Assembly: GCF_000179235.2 (NCBI RefSeq)
Contig: NZ_CP039373.1
Location: 1,829,860 to 1,893,859, forward strand
Direction of reading: 5' to 3'
Length of the DNA stretch: 64,000 nt
Origin: Synechococcus sp. CB0101
GTDB lineage: Bacteria; Cyanobacteriota; Cyanobacteriia; PCC-6307; Cyanobiaceae
Shown here: positions 32,207-39,635 of the stretch, piece by piece
Layout: each line of letters begins with the position of its first letter
How positions within the stretch are numbered: the stretch's first letter is position 1
Position numbers and translations under genes: made by a program
Notes under the pieces: generated by a model
What the model saw: only the letters and a program-made list of their open reading frames with translations
The model's database searches: none
What the model was told of the DNA's origin: nothing

Positions 32207-33232
32207 ATGACGCAAGCTCTGGTTCAGTCACCGGAGATGGACGGCGCCTCGCGGGAGCTGCGGGCATCGGTGAGTGCCGTGCCGCGGGAGTACCTCGATC
32301 CACCGGCGGCCTGGAATCCCACGGTGGGGCTGTTCCTGGGCGGTTACGTGCTGGCCGCCATCACGATCGCCGGCTGGTTTGTGTGGGAGTGGCCGCTGCT
32401 GCCGCTGCTGGCGACCGGTTTTCTGGCCCTGCACCTCGAGGGCACAGTGATTCACGACGCGTGCCATAACGCGGCCCATCCGAATCGCTTCTGGAATGCC
32501 TTCATGGGGCATGGGGCCGCACTGTTGCTGGGCTTCAGCTTCCCGGTGTTCACGCGTGTGCATCTGCAGCACCATGCGCATGTGAACGATCCGAAGAACG
32601 ATCCAGATCACATCGTGAGCACCTTCGGCCCGTTGTGGTTGATTGCACCGCGCTTCTTCTATCACGAATATTTCTTCTTTCAGCGCCGCCTCTGGCGCCG
32701 TTATGAGCTGCTGGAGTGGGGTCTGGGCCGCGGTGTGTTTTTCGCCATCGTGCTTGCCGGCATCAAGTATGGCTTCATTGATTTCATCTTCAATTGTTGG
32801 TTCGCGCCGGCCTTGATGGTGGGTGTGACCCTTGGTCTGTTCTTTGATTACCTGCCCCACCGCCCATTCCTATCGCGGAACCGCTGGCACAACGCCCGCA
32901 TCTATCCCGGCAGGCTGATGAACTGGCTGATCATGGGCCAGAACTATCACTTGGTGCATCACCTCTGGCCTTCGATTCCCTGGTTTGAATACAAACCGGC
33001 CTACGAAGCCACCAAGCCGATTCTCGATGCCAAGGGCTCGCCCCAACGCCTTGGTTTGTTTGAAAGTAAGGGTGATTTCACCAATTTCATCTACGACATC
33101 CTGCTGGGCGTGCGCAGCCACAAGCGCCGGCGCAGCAAGTTGCGGCCGATCGCCGGCTTGCTGCCGAGCTTCAAGGCGCGCCGCCATGTGGTGGCGCTTC
33201 TGCATCGCACGGCTGTCTCGCCGAAGCGCTGA
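32207..33232 (+). CDS. crtR: Beta-carotene hydroxylase, CrtR type
   Basis: 341 residues of the membrane fatty-acid-desaturase superfamily. Histidine boxes are HDACHNAAH (about residue 84), HLQHHAH (about 123) and HLVHHLWP (about 252), with HNARIYPG upstream of the last. CrtR adds hydroxyls to the beta-ionone rings of beta-carotene to give zeaxanthin, the main picocyanobacterial carotenoid. Four membrane helices are apparent. It follows tRNA-Leu and is convergent with gatC, directly abutting it. Confidence 0.9.
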   Translation: MTQALVQSPEMDGASRELRASVSAVPREYLDPPAAWNPTVGLFLGGYVLAAITIAGWFVWEWPLLPLLATGFLALHLEGTVIHDACHNAAHPNRFWNAFMGHGAALLLGFSFPVFTRVHLQHHAHVNDPKNDPDHIVSTFGPLWLIAPRFFYHEYFFFQRRLWRRYELLEWGLGRGVFFAIVLAGIKYGFIDFIFNCWFAPALMVGVTLGLFFDYLPHRPFLSRNRWHNARIYPGRLMNWLIMGQNYHLVHHLWPSIPWFEYKPAYEATKPILDAKGSPQRLGLFESKGDFTNFIYDILLGVRSHKRRRSKLRPIAGLLPSFKARRHVVALLHRTAVSPKR

Positions 33233-33526
33233 TCAGTCCGCCAGGATCTTCGGCACGCGGAAGAAGTCGCCCTCCCGTTGGGGGGCTTCTTCGAGCAGTT
33301 GCTCGCGCACTTCGGTGGGCACCACCACGTCGTCGCGGGTCACGTTCACCACTTCCACGGCGCGGGTGGTGGGAGGAACCCCCTCGGTGTCCACCGCCTG
33401 CAGGTGATCGACGTAGTCGAGGATCCGCTCCAGCTGGGTGGTGTAAGTGGCGACCTTCTCCTCGGGCAGGTCGAGGCGGGCCAGCTTGGCCACCTTGCGG
33501 ACGTCGTCGGCGCTGATGTTGCTCAT
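33233..33526 (-). CDS. gatC: Aspartyl/glutamyl-tRNA amidotransferase subunit C
   Basis: 97 residues beginning [20 protein letters not shown], with [20 protein letters not shown] and the C-terminal [16 protein letters not shown]. GatC holds GatA and GatB together in the enzyme that amidates Glu-tRNA-Gln. The stop abuts the crtR stop. The creatininase-like gene is 9 bp upstream. Confidence 0.95.
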   Translation of the reverse strand: MSNISADDVRKVAKLARLDLPEEKVATYTTQLERILDYVDHLQAVDTEGVPPTTRAVEVVNVTRDDVVVPTEVREQLLEEAPQREGDFFRVPKILAD

Positions 33527-33535
33527 GGTCAGAAC

Positions 33536-34312
33536 CTAGCTGGAGGGCTCCTCCAGGAAGCGTTGCAGATCGGCGGTGAGGGCCGTAGCCGCCACATCCA
33601 GGAAGCGCGATCCGTGTTCGGCCGTGGCCAGCGATGGATCGGAGCCCATGCGCCCATCGGGGTGCCGGCGGCGGAAGTCGTCCGGCCCGTGGATTGGGCC
33701 CGCGGGTGCGGCCTCTGGCAGCGGGCGTTGCTTGCTTTGCAGGCTCGGCTCCAGGGCGAGGGTGATGGCGATCTCACTGGGCGTGGCGTGGTGGCCTTCC
33801 TTGTCGCCATAGAGCTCGCGGGCCAGCCCCATCGCCTCGGGTGCCATGAACCAGTTGGCCAGCTTGCAGCGCAAGGCAGCGGCGTTGGGCAGCCCCCGGC
33901 TCACGGCGGTGCCGTAGGCCTGGGCAAAGGCCGCTTTGGTGGTGGCGATGTTGCCGCCATGCCCATTGATCACGTAGATGCGCTCGAAGCCGTGGCGGGC
34001 CAGGGAGAGCACCAGGTCGTGCATCACCGCCAGCAGCGTGGATGGCTGCAGGCTCATGGTGCCTGCGAATCCCAGGTGGTGTTCGGCCATGCCGAAGGCC
34101 TGGGCGGGTGTGACGAGCACACCGCTGCGGCGGCCCACTTCCAGGGCCACGGCTTCGGCGGTGAGGGCGTCGGTGCCAATGGCGCCGGTGGGACCGTGCT
34201 GTTCGGTGGAGCCGAGCGGCACGATCACGCCCTTGCAGCGCTGCAAATAGGTCTCCACCTCCGGCCAGCTGCGTAGCTGCAGCCGGATCTCTTCAGTTGG
34301 GGTGGCAACCAC
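33536..34312 (-). CDS. Creatininase family amidohydrolase
   Basis: 258 residues with the metal site GSTEQHGPTGAIGTDALTAE and the INGHGGN motif around residue 120, plus GDKEGHHATPSEIA. These define the creatinine amidohydrolase/MftE-like family, zinc-dependent hydrolases in cofactor or creatinine pathways. The substrate in cyanobacteria is unknown. Confidence 0.85.
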   Translation of the reverse strand: MVATPTEEIRLQLRSWPEVETYLQRCKGVIVPLGSTEQHGPTGAIGTDALTAEAVALEVGRRSGVLVTPAQAFGMAEHHLGFAGTMSLQPSTLLAVMHDLVLSLARHGFERIYVINGHGGNIATTKAAFAQAYGTAVSRGLPNAAALRCKLANWFMAPEAMGLARELYGDKEGHHATPSEIAITLALEPSLQSKQRPLPEAAPAGPIHGPDDFRRRHPDGRMGSDPSLATAEHGSRFLDVAATALTADLQRFLEEPSS

Positions 34313-34381
34313 GACGGCGGAGCAACTCAGATCGGCTCAGTATCCCTAGGATCGAGTTCAGGTGGTTCCTGAGGGCACCCC

Positions 34382-34681
34382 ATGCTGCAGCGCAAGCTTT
34401 ACCGCTTCCAATGTGAGCAACGGCCGATCTGGGTGTTTCTGCGCGACCAGCAACGCTGGATCGAAGAAGCCCTGGTGGTGGAGCTGGAAGGTGATCTGGT
34501 CACCCTCCGCTACGACGCCGAAGACGACGATGAGCTCCACAGCTGGGAGGAGTGCGTGCGCCTCGATTCCATCGGCGCGGTGAGCACCCGCCTGGCCTAC
34601 TTCAGCCGTTCAGCTCAGCCCGACGACATTGAGGTGACGGGCGACTGCCCTGAATCGGAGCAGCTGCCCAGTCAGGGTTAA
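34382..34681 (+). CDS. Conserved cyanobacterial protein, probably DUF6679
   Basis: 99 residues: MLQRKLYRFQCEQRPIWVFL, RDQQRWIEEALVVELEGDLV and SWEECVRLDSIGAVS. The small beta-rich plan with a conserved WEE..RL.SIGAV motif is common to cyanobacteria; I recall it as DUF6679 but cannot check. Function unknown. Confidence 0.7.
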   Translation: MLQRKLYRFQCEQRPIWVFLRDQQRWIEEALVVELEGDLVTLRYDAEDDDELHSWEECVRLDSIGAVSTRLAYFSRSAQPDDIEVTGDCPESEQLPSQG

Positions 34682-34698
34682 GGCATTCCCGAAGGGTT

Positions 34699-34836
34699 TT
34701 AGTGGGCCGTTCCGTTGCCGTCGTACTGGTCGGTGTCGTAGTAGCCGCCTTTGGTGCCAAAGAAGAGGGTGGCCAGTACAAACAGGCCGCTACCGCCAAT
34801 CAGCACGGTGGCAAGGGTGAAGCCGCTGGAATCCAT
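34699..34836 (-). CDS. Small single-helix membrane protein
   Basis: 45 residues: MDSSGFTLATVLIGGSGLFV, LATLFFGTKGGYY and an end DTDQYDGNGTAH. One membrane helix followed by a short polar tail is characteristic of small thylakoid-complex subunits, and the GGYYD.D.YDGNGTAH ending looks conserved in cyanobacteria. It could be a small NDH-1 or photosystem subunit, but I do not recognise it with confidence. It lies between the DUF6679 gene and the mpg remnant, reading away from mpg. Confidence 0.65.
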   Translation of the reverse strand: MDSSGFTLATVLIGGSGLFVLATLFFGTKGGYYDTDQYDGNGTAH

Positions 34837-34910
34837 TGCACTCAGATGATCTTGCGCTGAGTCTGTCTGAGCCGGAGGGCTGTGACAGGAGTCAGTGAGC
34901 TAACTGTGAT

Positions 34911-35237
34911 GTGCCTCCATCCACCCCCGCGGCGACTCAACCACATCCGCGAGCTCTCCCCCGCAGCTTCTTCTGCCGCCTCGCTGAGCTGGTGGCGCCT
35001 GAACTGATTGGCTGCCTGCTGGTGAAGCGCAAAGCACATGGCGACTTGCTGTGGGGCGTGATTGTGGAAACGGAGGCGTATTCCCAGGAGGAGCCTGCTT
35101 GCCACGGTTATCGCCGCCGCACCCCCAGCAACGAAACGCTCTTTGGTGAGCCAGGGCGCTTTTACGTCTATGTGAGCTATGGCATCCACCACTGCGTGAA
35201 GCGAGCCCGTCTCTCAAAGACCCCAGGCTGGGCTTGA
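34911..35237 (+). pseudogene. Left remnant of mpg (3-methyladenine DNA glycosylase, native 5' half)
   Basis: GTG 34911 begins a frame of 108 residues that matches the intact mpg at 48386-48934 through [39 protein letters not shown] and HCV, then runs into unrelated residues ([12 protein letters not shown]) and stops. The switch falls at position 35200. The C-terminal half of the enzyme is missing here and is found 13.4 kb away. This is the original 5' end of the host gene, with its own start and presumably promoter, cut off by integration of the element on its right. Confidence 0.9.
35187..35200 (+). repeat. Attachment repeat 1 (left end of E1, in mpg)
   Basis: CACCACTGCGTGAA is the last sequence shared by all three mpg copies before they diverge (also at 42345 and 48551). 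A longer 26-nt identical block lies 35 bp upstream (35127-35152; 42285-42310; 48491-48516). The true crossover point lies in or upstream of the repeat. Confidence 0.8.
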
Positions 35238-35296
35238 GATTTCAGCGGCTGCCCCAGGTCTCCCAGCCAACTCCCAAGCCACCGCCCCAAAAAACT

Positions 35297-35387
35297 CCCA
35301 GATTTTTTCTCTCAGAGACCCCCACGGCTACGAAGGGCTACAAGCCGAGTTGACTGGCTTGGCTTGGTCAGTGGTGCAGCCGTAGCC
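35297..35387 (+). repeat. E1 left-end block with paired GGCTAC repeats (probable integrase arm sites)
   Basis: CCCAGATTTTTTCTC (35297-35311) is followed by GGCTAC at 35326 and 35336, one helical turn apart, and an inverted copy GTAGCC at 35382. The same block sits at nearly the same distance from the attachment repeat in E2 (42453-42498). Arm-type sites for the integrase are the likely meaning; this is inference. Confidence 0.6.
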
Positions 35388-36024
35388 CTGGTGTCAGCAC
35401 CTGCACAGCACCTTGCTCAAGCCGCCCTCGCTTCGCAACAACAACGGCAGCCTGCAGGTGCGGGTGCGGATTGATGGAAAGGATGCCTTCATCAATCGCC
35501 TGGGTCGCTGGAGTGACCCTGTAGCGGTGGCACGAGCACAAGCCATCAGTGCCCAGATATGGAGCGACTACCAGCAGGGCACCTTTGACCGCTCCCTGAT
35601 GGCGTATCAGCCCCTCATCAACGGCAAGGAGGTGGGGCTGCTGGAAGCCGTGAAGGCACGGGCAGAGGAGAAGCGCCAGGCTGCCGCTATCCACGCCTAC
35701 AGGGTGCTGAAGCGCTATGGGAAGCCCATCCGCAACAGGAGTGACGCAGAGGCGTTTCTGGCGTGGTTACGGGAAGAGGGGCTGAGCGACTGCACCATCG
35801 CTGGTTTGATGACCCACTATCGCCAGTGCTCAGGCGGCAACCGCCACCTGTTTTCCCACAAGCTGAAGTGGCAGCGGCGGTCAGTGCAGAGCGATGTGCT
35901 GAGCGTGGAAGAAATCCAGGTGGTGCTGAGTGACCTGGAGACCAACGAGCCTTGGTATTACCCCCTGTTTTTGCTCTGGCTCAGCACCGGTGACTGCCAG
36001 GAAAGATGACGCCTCTGCTGCTGT

Positions 36025-37149
36025 TCAAGCAGTCATCGTCAACGTAGCCGGTGTGGATTCAATTTCTGTAGATGGTGGGTTGATCCAAACCACTTCTGGC
36101 TGACGCCAACATCGGATTGCTCGTGACCAGCGCCGTGGATTGAGCTGGCGGGCTTTTTCGTACACGACAGCGCGATGCCGACAGATCTCCACGGCCTGTC
36201 CGCCGTGACGTTGCTGAGGCGTCACGAACTTGATGCCGCTGTGGCGGTGCCGATGGTTGTACCAGTCCACAAACGACGCCACCCACTGGCAGGCCTCGTC
36301 CTTGCTGGCAAATGGCCGTCTCGGGTAATCAGGCCGGTACTTCGCAGTGCGGAACAGCGATTCGGAGTAGGGGTTGTCGTTGCTGACGCGCGGACGCGAG
36401 AACGACCTGAGCACGCCCAGCTCCTCCAGCCTGCTTTCCAGCGTGGCTGCACGCATGGCATTGCCGTTGTCGGCGTGGAGGATCAACGGCTGCTTGCGTC
36501 CCCGACTGATTCGCTCGCGCAGGCACGCCCTGATCACCAGATCGGCTGCAATGACTGGGTCTTCTCGCTCAGCGACATCCCACGCCACGACCTTGCGGCT
36601 CCAGACGTCGATCACCAGATAGAGGTACAGCCACACACCTCGCACGGTGGTGGGCAGGTAGGTGATGTCCCAGCTCCAAACCTCGTTTGGACCAGCAGCC
36701 CTGAGCCGTGGCACTGGGCGCGGTTCCTGTGGTGGCCGAGCTCGGCCCCGCCGGTGAACCTGACCGTGAGCATGGAGAACTCGGTAAAAGCTGCGCTCTG
36801 AGCCGATATACAACCCGCGATCCGCCAGCACCGGCACGATCTGCCCAGGCGGCAGCGCCGCAAATTCCGGCTCATTGCACGTGAGCAGGATCCGTTGGCG
36901 TTCCTCCTCACTGAGGCGGTGAGTCACATGCCGGAAGCTGCCCTTGCGACGATCGACACCATCACCGTCTCCAGCAAACTGACGGCGCCAGCGCTGCAAC
37001 GTCGACAGGCCCACGCCCAGAAGCAGAGCCAGCTCACGAGCTCGGGCACCGTTGATGATGCCCTCGTCGAGGATCTCCAGGGCCTTCCGGCGATCGTCAG
37101 GCGACGTCAATCGTCCCCGTCCTCTCCCCAGAAGGCCTGAATCTTTTTT
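36025..37149 (-). CDS. IS3-family transposase OrfB (DDE integrase part)
   Basis: Reading from the frameshift site, the frame gives a helix-turn-helix (GARARELALLLGVGLSTLQR), an HTH/linker region, and an rve integrase core with DDE residues in VWSWDITYLP, LILHADNGNAMRA and NPYSESLFRTAKYRP, followed by FVDWYNHRHRHSGIKFVTPQ. It is made as a fusion with OrfA by -1 frameshifting. No in-frame start of its own is convincing. It appears intact. Confidence 0.85.
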   Translation of the reverse strand, partial: KKDSGLLGRGRGRLTSPDDRRKALEILDEGIINGARARELALLLGVGLSTLQRWRRQFAGDGDGVDRRKGSFRHVTHRLSEEERQRILLTCNEPEFAALPPGQIVPVLADRGLYIGSERSFYRVLHAHGQVHRRGRARPPQEPRPVPRLRAAGPNEVWSWDITYLPTTVRGVWLYLYLVIDVWSRKVVAWDVAEREDPVIAADLVIRACLRERISRGRKQPLILHADNGNAMRAATLESRLEELGVLRSFSRPRVSNDNPYSESLFRTAKYRPDYPRRPFASKDEACQWVASFVDWYNHRHRHSGIKFVTPQQRHGGQAVEICRHRAVVYEKARQLNPRRWSRAIRCWRQPEVVWINPPSTEIESTPATLTMTA

Positions 37150-37613
37150 GAGGCGATCAGCAGCGCAGCCGCCTCCGCCAGAGCTTTCTCCTTGCGGCGC
37201 AGCTCCTGTTTGAGCCGCTTGATCTCCTTTTGATCCTGCGCGCGGAGCCGTTCCAGCTCCTTCTGCTCTTTCAAGGTGAGCACTGGTTTCTCGTTGGCAT
37301 CCTGGGATGCCTGACGCCACCGCTCCACCTGCTCCGGATAGAGACCCCGCTCTCGGCAGTAGGCACTGAGCTCGGTGGCGTTGAGCCCAGCAGTCTCGAG
37401 CACCACCGTGAATTTGTCTGTGGCACTCCAGCCCTCAGGATCCTTCTCGGATGCCGGCACCACCTCTCCCTGCAACCGCCAGGCCTTCCTCCAGTTGTAG
37501 AGGGTGACCACGTGAATGCCCAGCTCTGCTGAGATCTGGGCCACGCTCTGCCGCATGGGCGGACTCATCCGCTTTCTCGCGTCAGCTTTGACGGCCTCGC
37601 TGTAGCGACGCAT
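37107..37613 (-). CDS. IS3-family transposase OrfA
   Basis: 168 residues: an N-terminal helix-turn-helix (SVAQISAELGIHVVTLYNWR), a second one (LNATELSAYCRERGLYPEQV), and a leucine-zipper-like coiled coil (EQKELERLRAQDQKEIKRLK) ending just after the slippery site (IASKKIQAFWGEDGDD). OrfA binds the IS ends and is fused to OrfB by frameshifting. Confidence 0.85.
   Translation of the reverse strand: MRRYSEAVKADARKRMSPPMRQSVAQISAELGIHVVTLYNWRKAWRLQGEVVPASEKDPEGWSATDKFTVVLETAGLNATELSAYCRERGLYPEQVERWRQASQDANEKPVLTLKEQKELERLRAQDQKEIKRLKQELRRKEKALAEAAALLIASKKIQAFWGEDGDD
37143..37149 (-). other. Programmed -1 frameshift heptamer A AAA AAG
   Basis: On the minus strand the OrfA codons TCA AAA AAG contain A-AAA-AAG. 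Slipping back one base continues as AAA AAA GAT in the OrfB frame (LKKDSGLLGRG). This is the classic IS3-family slippery sequence joining OrfA and OrfB. Confidence 0.8.
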
Positions 37614-38177
37614 AGATCTGCTCCATCAAGCCCCCTGCTTGAAAAATGGTCGGGATGGAGAGGCGTCAACTTTGCTGGCAGAGGGGGCACTGGGCTGCGA
37701 AATGCCGAAATCAGGGGGCTGACCTGGGATTGCATCCGCTTGGAGCAGGGAGAGGTGCTGGTGATGAAGAGCCTGCGGCGTGATGGGTATTCCAGTGGGA
37801 GGGTTGAGTGGGCACCCACCAAGACGGGCAAGGAGCGAGTGGTGCCGCTGATGCCCCAGGTGCTGGAGACCTTGAAAGAGCACCAGCAGCAGATGGATCA
37901 GCTGAGCATCTACGACCCGTATGGGCTGGTATTCGTCACGCCCACCAGCCACAGCAACGTCTATGACCACTTGTTGGGTCGTGTTTGGCATCGCAGCCTG
38001 CAGCGGTGTGGATTGAAGCCGAGGAGGCTGTATGCCCAGCGTCATAGTTTTCTGTCTCATGCTCTTGCGATGGGCAATTCGCCAGCTGATTTGGCAGCGG
38101 CGGCAGGTCACTCCACCAAGATGCTCCTGGATACCTATGCCAAACCAACAGGCAGATTGAAGATGCCGACTTGGTAA

Positions 38178-38750
38178 TCACCACAACTCACCAGTGCGGT
38201 AACGACGTTGCTGCTCACGCTGCTTCATCAGATGGTTCAGGCGCGACTGGTGACCTGCCTGCTGCTGCGGTGAGCGCATCGGCGGCAACTTGGTGACCCT
38301 GGGGGCATGAGGCGTTGAGGGCGGTGCTGAAGGCATTACAGGGCGCTGAACTTGTTGGTGAAATCGCTCAGGTCGAAACTCAGGTGGATTGCCCAGAACC
38401 CCTCGCTTCTTCAGCAGGGTCTCCAGTGATGGGCAGTTGGTCTGGAAACCAGTGGTTCCATGCTTCTCTCGCAGGCGCACGTATTCAAAGTGCACCAGCG
38501 GGAACTGTGCTTCCAGAAACTTCTCAAACGATTGATGCTCACCACACTTGTGGCACTTGAAGTTCCAAGCGTTGCCAACGGGATACAGGTAACCCTTGGC
38601 GTCAGATGGCGCGAGAGTCTTCCCTTTGCTGTTCTTGCCGCTGTATTGACAATAAGGGCACTGGAAGCGAAGAGCATTCGCTTTGCGTTCAAAAAGAGGT
38701 AATGCAGTTGAGATGTAGTCAATAAAGGTCTCTTCGATGGCTTTGGTCAT
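38178..38750 (-). CDS. Zinc-ribbon protein like the N-terminal domain of T4-type primase (gp61), E1 copy
   Basis: 190 residues. Residues about 27-75 hold a four-Cys zinc ribbon, RFQCPYCQ...NFKCHKCG, with AKGYLYPVGNAW between and SFEKFLEAQFPLVHFEYVRL after it. This order closely resembles the start of phage T4 gp61 primase (FRCPVCG...ARGWYYG...CYNC...YLKEF.P.LYREYIF). There is no TOPRIM or primase catalytic domain; the rest is Pro/Gln-rich and ends with KLPPMRSPQQQAGHQSRLNH, a tail conserved in the E2 paralogue. It is convergent with the integrase (stops 1 bp apart). A role in element replication or in interfering with phage replication is inference. Confidence 0.75.
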   Translation of the reverse strand: MTKAIEETFIDYISTALPLFERKANALRFQCPYCQYSGKNSKGKTLAPSDAKGYLYPVGNAWNFKCHKCGEHQSFEKFLEAQFPLVHFEYVRLREKHGTTGFQTNCPSLETLLKKRGVLGNPPEFRPERFHQQVQRPVMPSAPPSTPHAPRVTKLPPMRSPQQQAGHQSRLNHLMKQREQQRRYRTGELW

Positions 38751-38778
38751 TTGTCATATTGCTTGTCTAGATGTCGAT

Positions 38779-38807
38779 ATTATATCACAGATTTTCTCAT
38801 GTGTAAA
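38779..38807 (-). promoter_or_regulatory. Sigma-70 promoter of the E1 gp61-like gene
   Basis: Minus strand: -35 TTTACA (38802-38807), 17-bp spacer, -10 TATAAT (38779-38784). The same boxes and spacing occur in E2 (44382-44410), although surrounding bases differ. Confidence 0.75.
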
Positions 38808-38824
38808 TCTTGAAAAGCATAAAT

Positions 38825-38846
38825 AACCTTGTAGAGGTTTGATCAA
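38825..38846 (+). promoter_or_regulatory. Operator-like repeat 1 of E1
   Basis: Begins AACCTTGTAGAGGTTT and ends GATCAA. It matches the repeat at 38915 in 19 of 22 positions and contains an AACCT/AGGTT dyad. It lies 18 bp beyond the minus-strand -35 box, the same place as its E2 counterpart at 44428. Confidence 0.65.
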
Positions 38847-38884
38847 GATGGTGACTCGATAAAATCCAGATAAACACAGGATGC

Positions 38885-38913
38885 TTGACAAACTATAAAG
38901 AAGCCTGTATAAT
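38885..38913 (+). promoter_or_regulatory. Perfect consensus sigma-70 promoter of the E1 small-gene operon
   Basis: Plus strand TTGACA (38885-38890), 17-bp spacer, TATAAT (38908-38913). It would give a leader of about 375 nt before the gene at 39295. E2 has the identical boxes and spacing at 44478-44506. Confidence 0.8.
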
Positions 38914-38914
38914 G

Positions 38915-38936
38915 AACTTTGTAGTGGTTTCATCAA
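38915..38936 (+). promoter_or_regulatory. Operator-like repeat 2 of E1
   Basis: Begins AACTTTGTAGTGGTTT and ends CATCAA; starts 1 bp after the plus-strand -10 box, so a bound protein would cover the start point. It is a near copy of the repeat at 38825, 90 bp away. Confidence 0.65.
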
Positions 38937-39294
38937 ATGATCTTGAGTTGATTCATTGATGATTCCCAATGACCACTCGAAAGAACCCCAAAAGACTCAA
39001 GACAAAATCAAACAGATTCTATTCGCAACTTGATTCAAGACACACGCAAAAGAAACTCAACTGAAACTTGATTCAAGATTCATCAGCAATCAATAAGATC
39101 TCTTGATTTAATCCTCAAGTATTTATCCTTGATTCATTCAAGAGAAATCCTGGTGGAGTCATGAGTCAAGATTTAAATCTATTATTAAATAACATCCAGA
39201 AGTTCATCTTAAATGATGACCACAAGAAAATAGATGATCCTCGCCAAGGATGAATCATGAATAAATAGATTCAGGTTCTATTCTAAATGTATAG
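38937..39294 (+). other. AT-rich leader/intergenic region of E1 with palindromes
   Basis: No gene is supported here. It holds two copies of the palindrome CTTGATTCAAG (39029-39039, 39067-39077), a third expanded form (39128-39142), and TCCTCAAGTATTTATCC (39112-39128), which is repeated exactly in E2 at 44611-44627. It may be a structured leader, operator cluster or origin. Confidence 0.5.
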
Positions 39295-39477
39295 ATGAAG
39301 TCTATTCCAAGAGTAAAGCAAATCAGTTTCAAAGAAAAAGAGCATCCATTTCTCCTCCAGCAAATGGAGGATCTGATGGATCTATACAAAATGGATATCA
39401 GTGGTCTCTACAAGACCCTGCTGCGAGAAAAGCATCAAGAGGTCTTCGGGTCTCCATCCAGCAGGTGCATCAGATGA
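39295..39477 (+). CDS. Small element protein, QISFK family, E1 copy
   Basis: 60 residues. KQISFKEKEHPFLLQQMEDL and MDLYKMDISGLYKTLLREKH are shared with the 57-residue E2 protein at 44786 (about half identical). The second half reads as a helix-turn-helix or ribbon-helix-helix-like pair of helices, so DNA binding is plausible but unproven. Its stop overlaps the next gene's ATG (ATGA). No strong ribosome-binding site is seen. Confidence 0.7.
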   Translation: MKSIPRVKQISFKEKEHPFLLQQMEDLMDLYKMDISGLYKTLLREKHQEVFGSPSSRCIR

Positions 39478-39635
39478 CCACCATCAGGATTCATCTGCAT
39501 CCTGTCGAGGCAGAGATGCTCAAGGAGGTTCAGAAGGGCAACAGGCGCTTCCGTGATCTGGAGACCCTCCTGCTGGGTCTGATTCGTGAGGAATACGCCA
39601 AAACGCCTGCTGGTCGCAACAAGGGGGCGTCATGA
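39474..39635 (+). CDS. Small ribbon-helix-helix-like protein, E1 copy
   Basis: 53 residues, MTTIRIHLHPVEAEMLKEVQ then GNRRFRDLETLLLGLIREEY. An initial beta strand followed by two helices is the ribbon-helix-helix plan of small repressors. E2 has a 44-residue counterpart at 44956 in the same position. It overlaps both neighbours by ATGA, so the three E1 genes form a coupled operon. It is the best candidate for the protein that binds the operator repeats; that is inference. Confidence 0.7.
   Translation: MTTIRIHLHPVEAEMLKEVQKGNRRFRDLETLLLGLIREEYAKTPAGRNKGAS

Larger units (their letters stand above)
35991..37686 (-). mobile_element. IS3-family insertion sequence in the E1 integrase
   Basis: About 1.7 kb with 23-nt near-perfect terminal inverted repeats (35994-36016 and 37659-37681, 21 of 23 matching), two overlapping transposase frames on the minus strand and a frameshift site. 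The flanks carry an imperfect 7-bp direct repeat, GCACCGG (35984-35990) and GCACTGG (37687-37693), so the exact ends are uncertain by a few bases. Confidence 0.88.
35413..38177 (+). pseudogene. Tyrosine integrase of E1, interrupted by an IS3-family element
   Basis: The 5' part (35413-35990, TTG start giving MLKPPSLRNNNGSLQVRVRI) and the 3' part (37687-38177, from TGLRNAEIRGLTW to TYAKPTGRLKMPTW) together match E2's intact 358-residue integrase end to end. The IS sits after the codons for LWLSTG, just before the catalytic Arg segment LRNAEIRG. The catalytic HxxR-like AQRHSF, GHS and Tyr (DTYAKP) are in the 3' part. Both parts keep their frame, so the insertion looks recent. E1 therefore probably cannot move without help from E2's integrase. 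Confidence 0.9.

Noticed and set aside
34911-35237. Functional short glycosylase
   Set aside because: It lacks the whole C-terminal half, and its last 12 residues come from the element end.
38937-39294. CRISPR array
   Set aside because: The TTGATTCAAG palindromes are short, irregularly spaced and without spacer-like units; no cas genes in the window.
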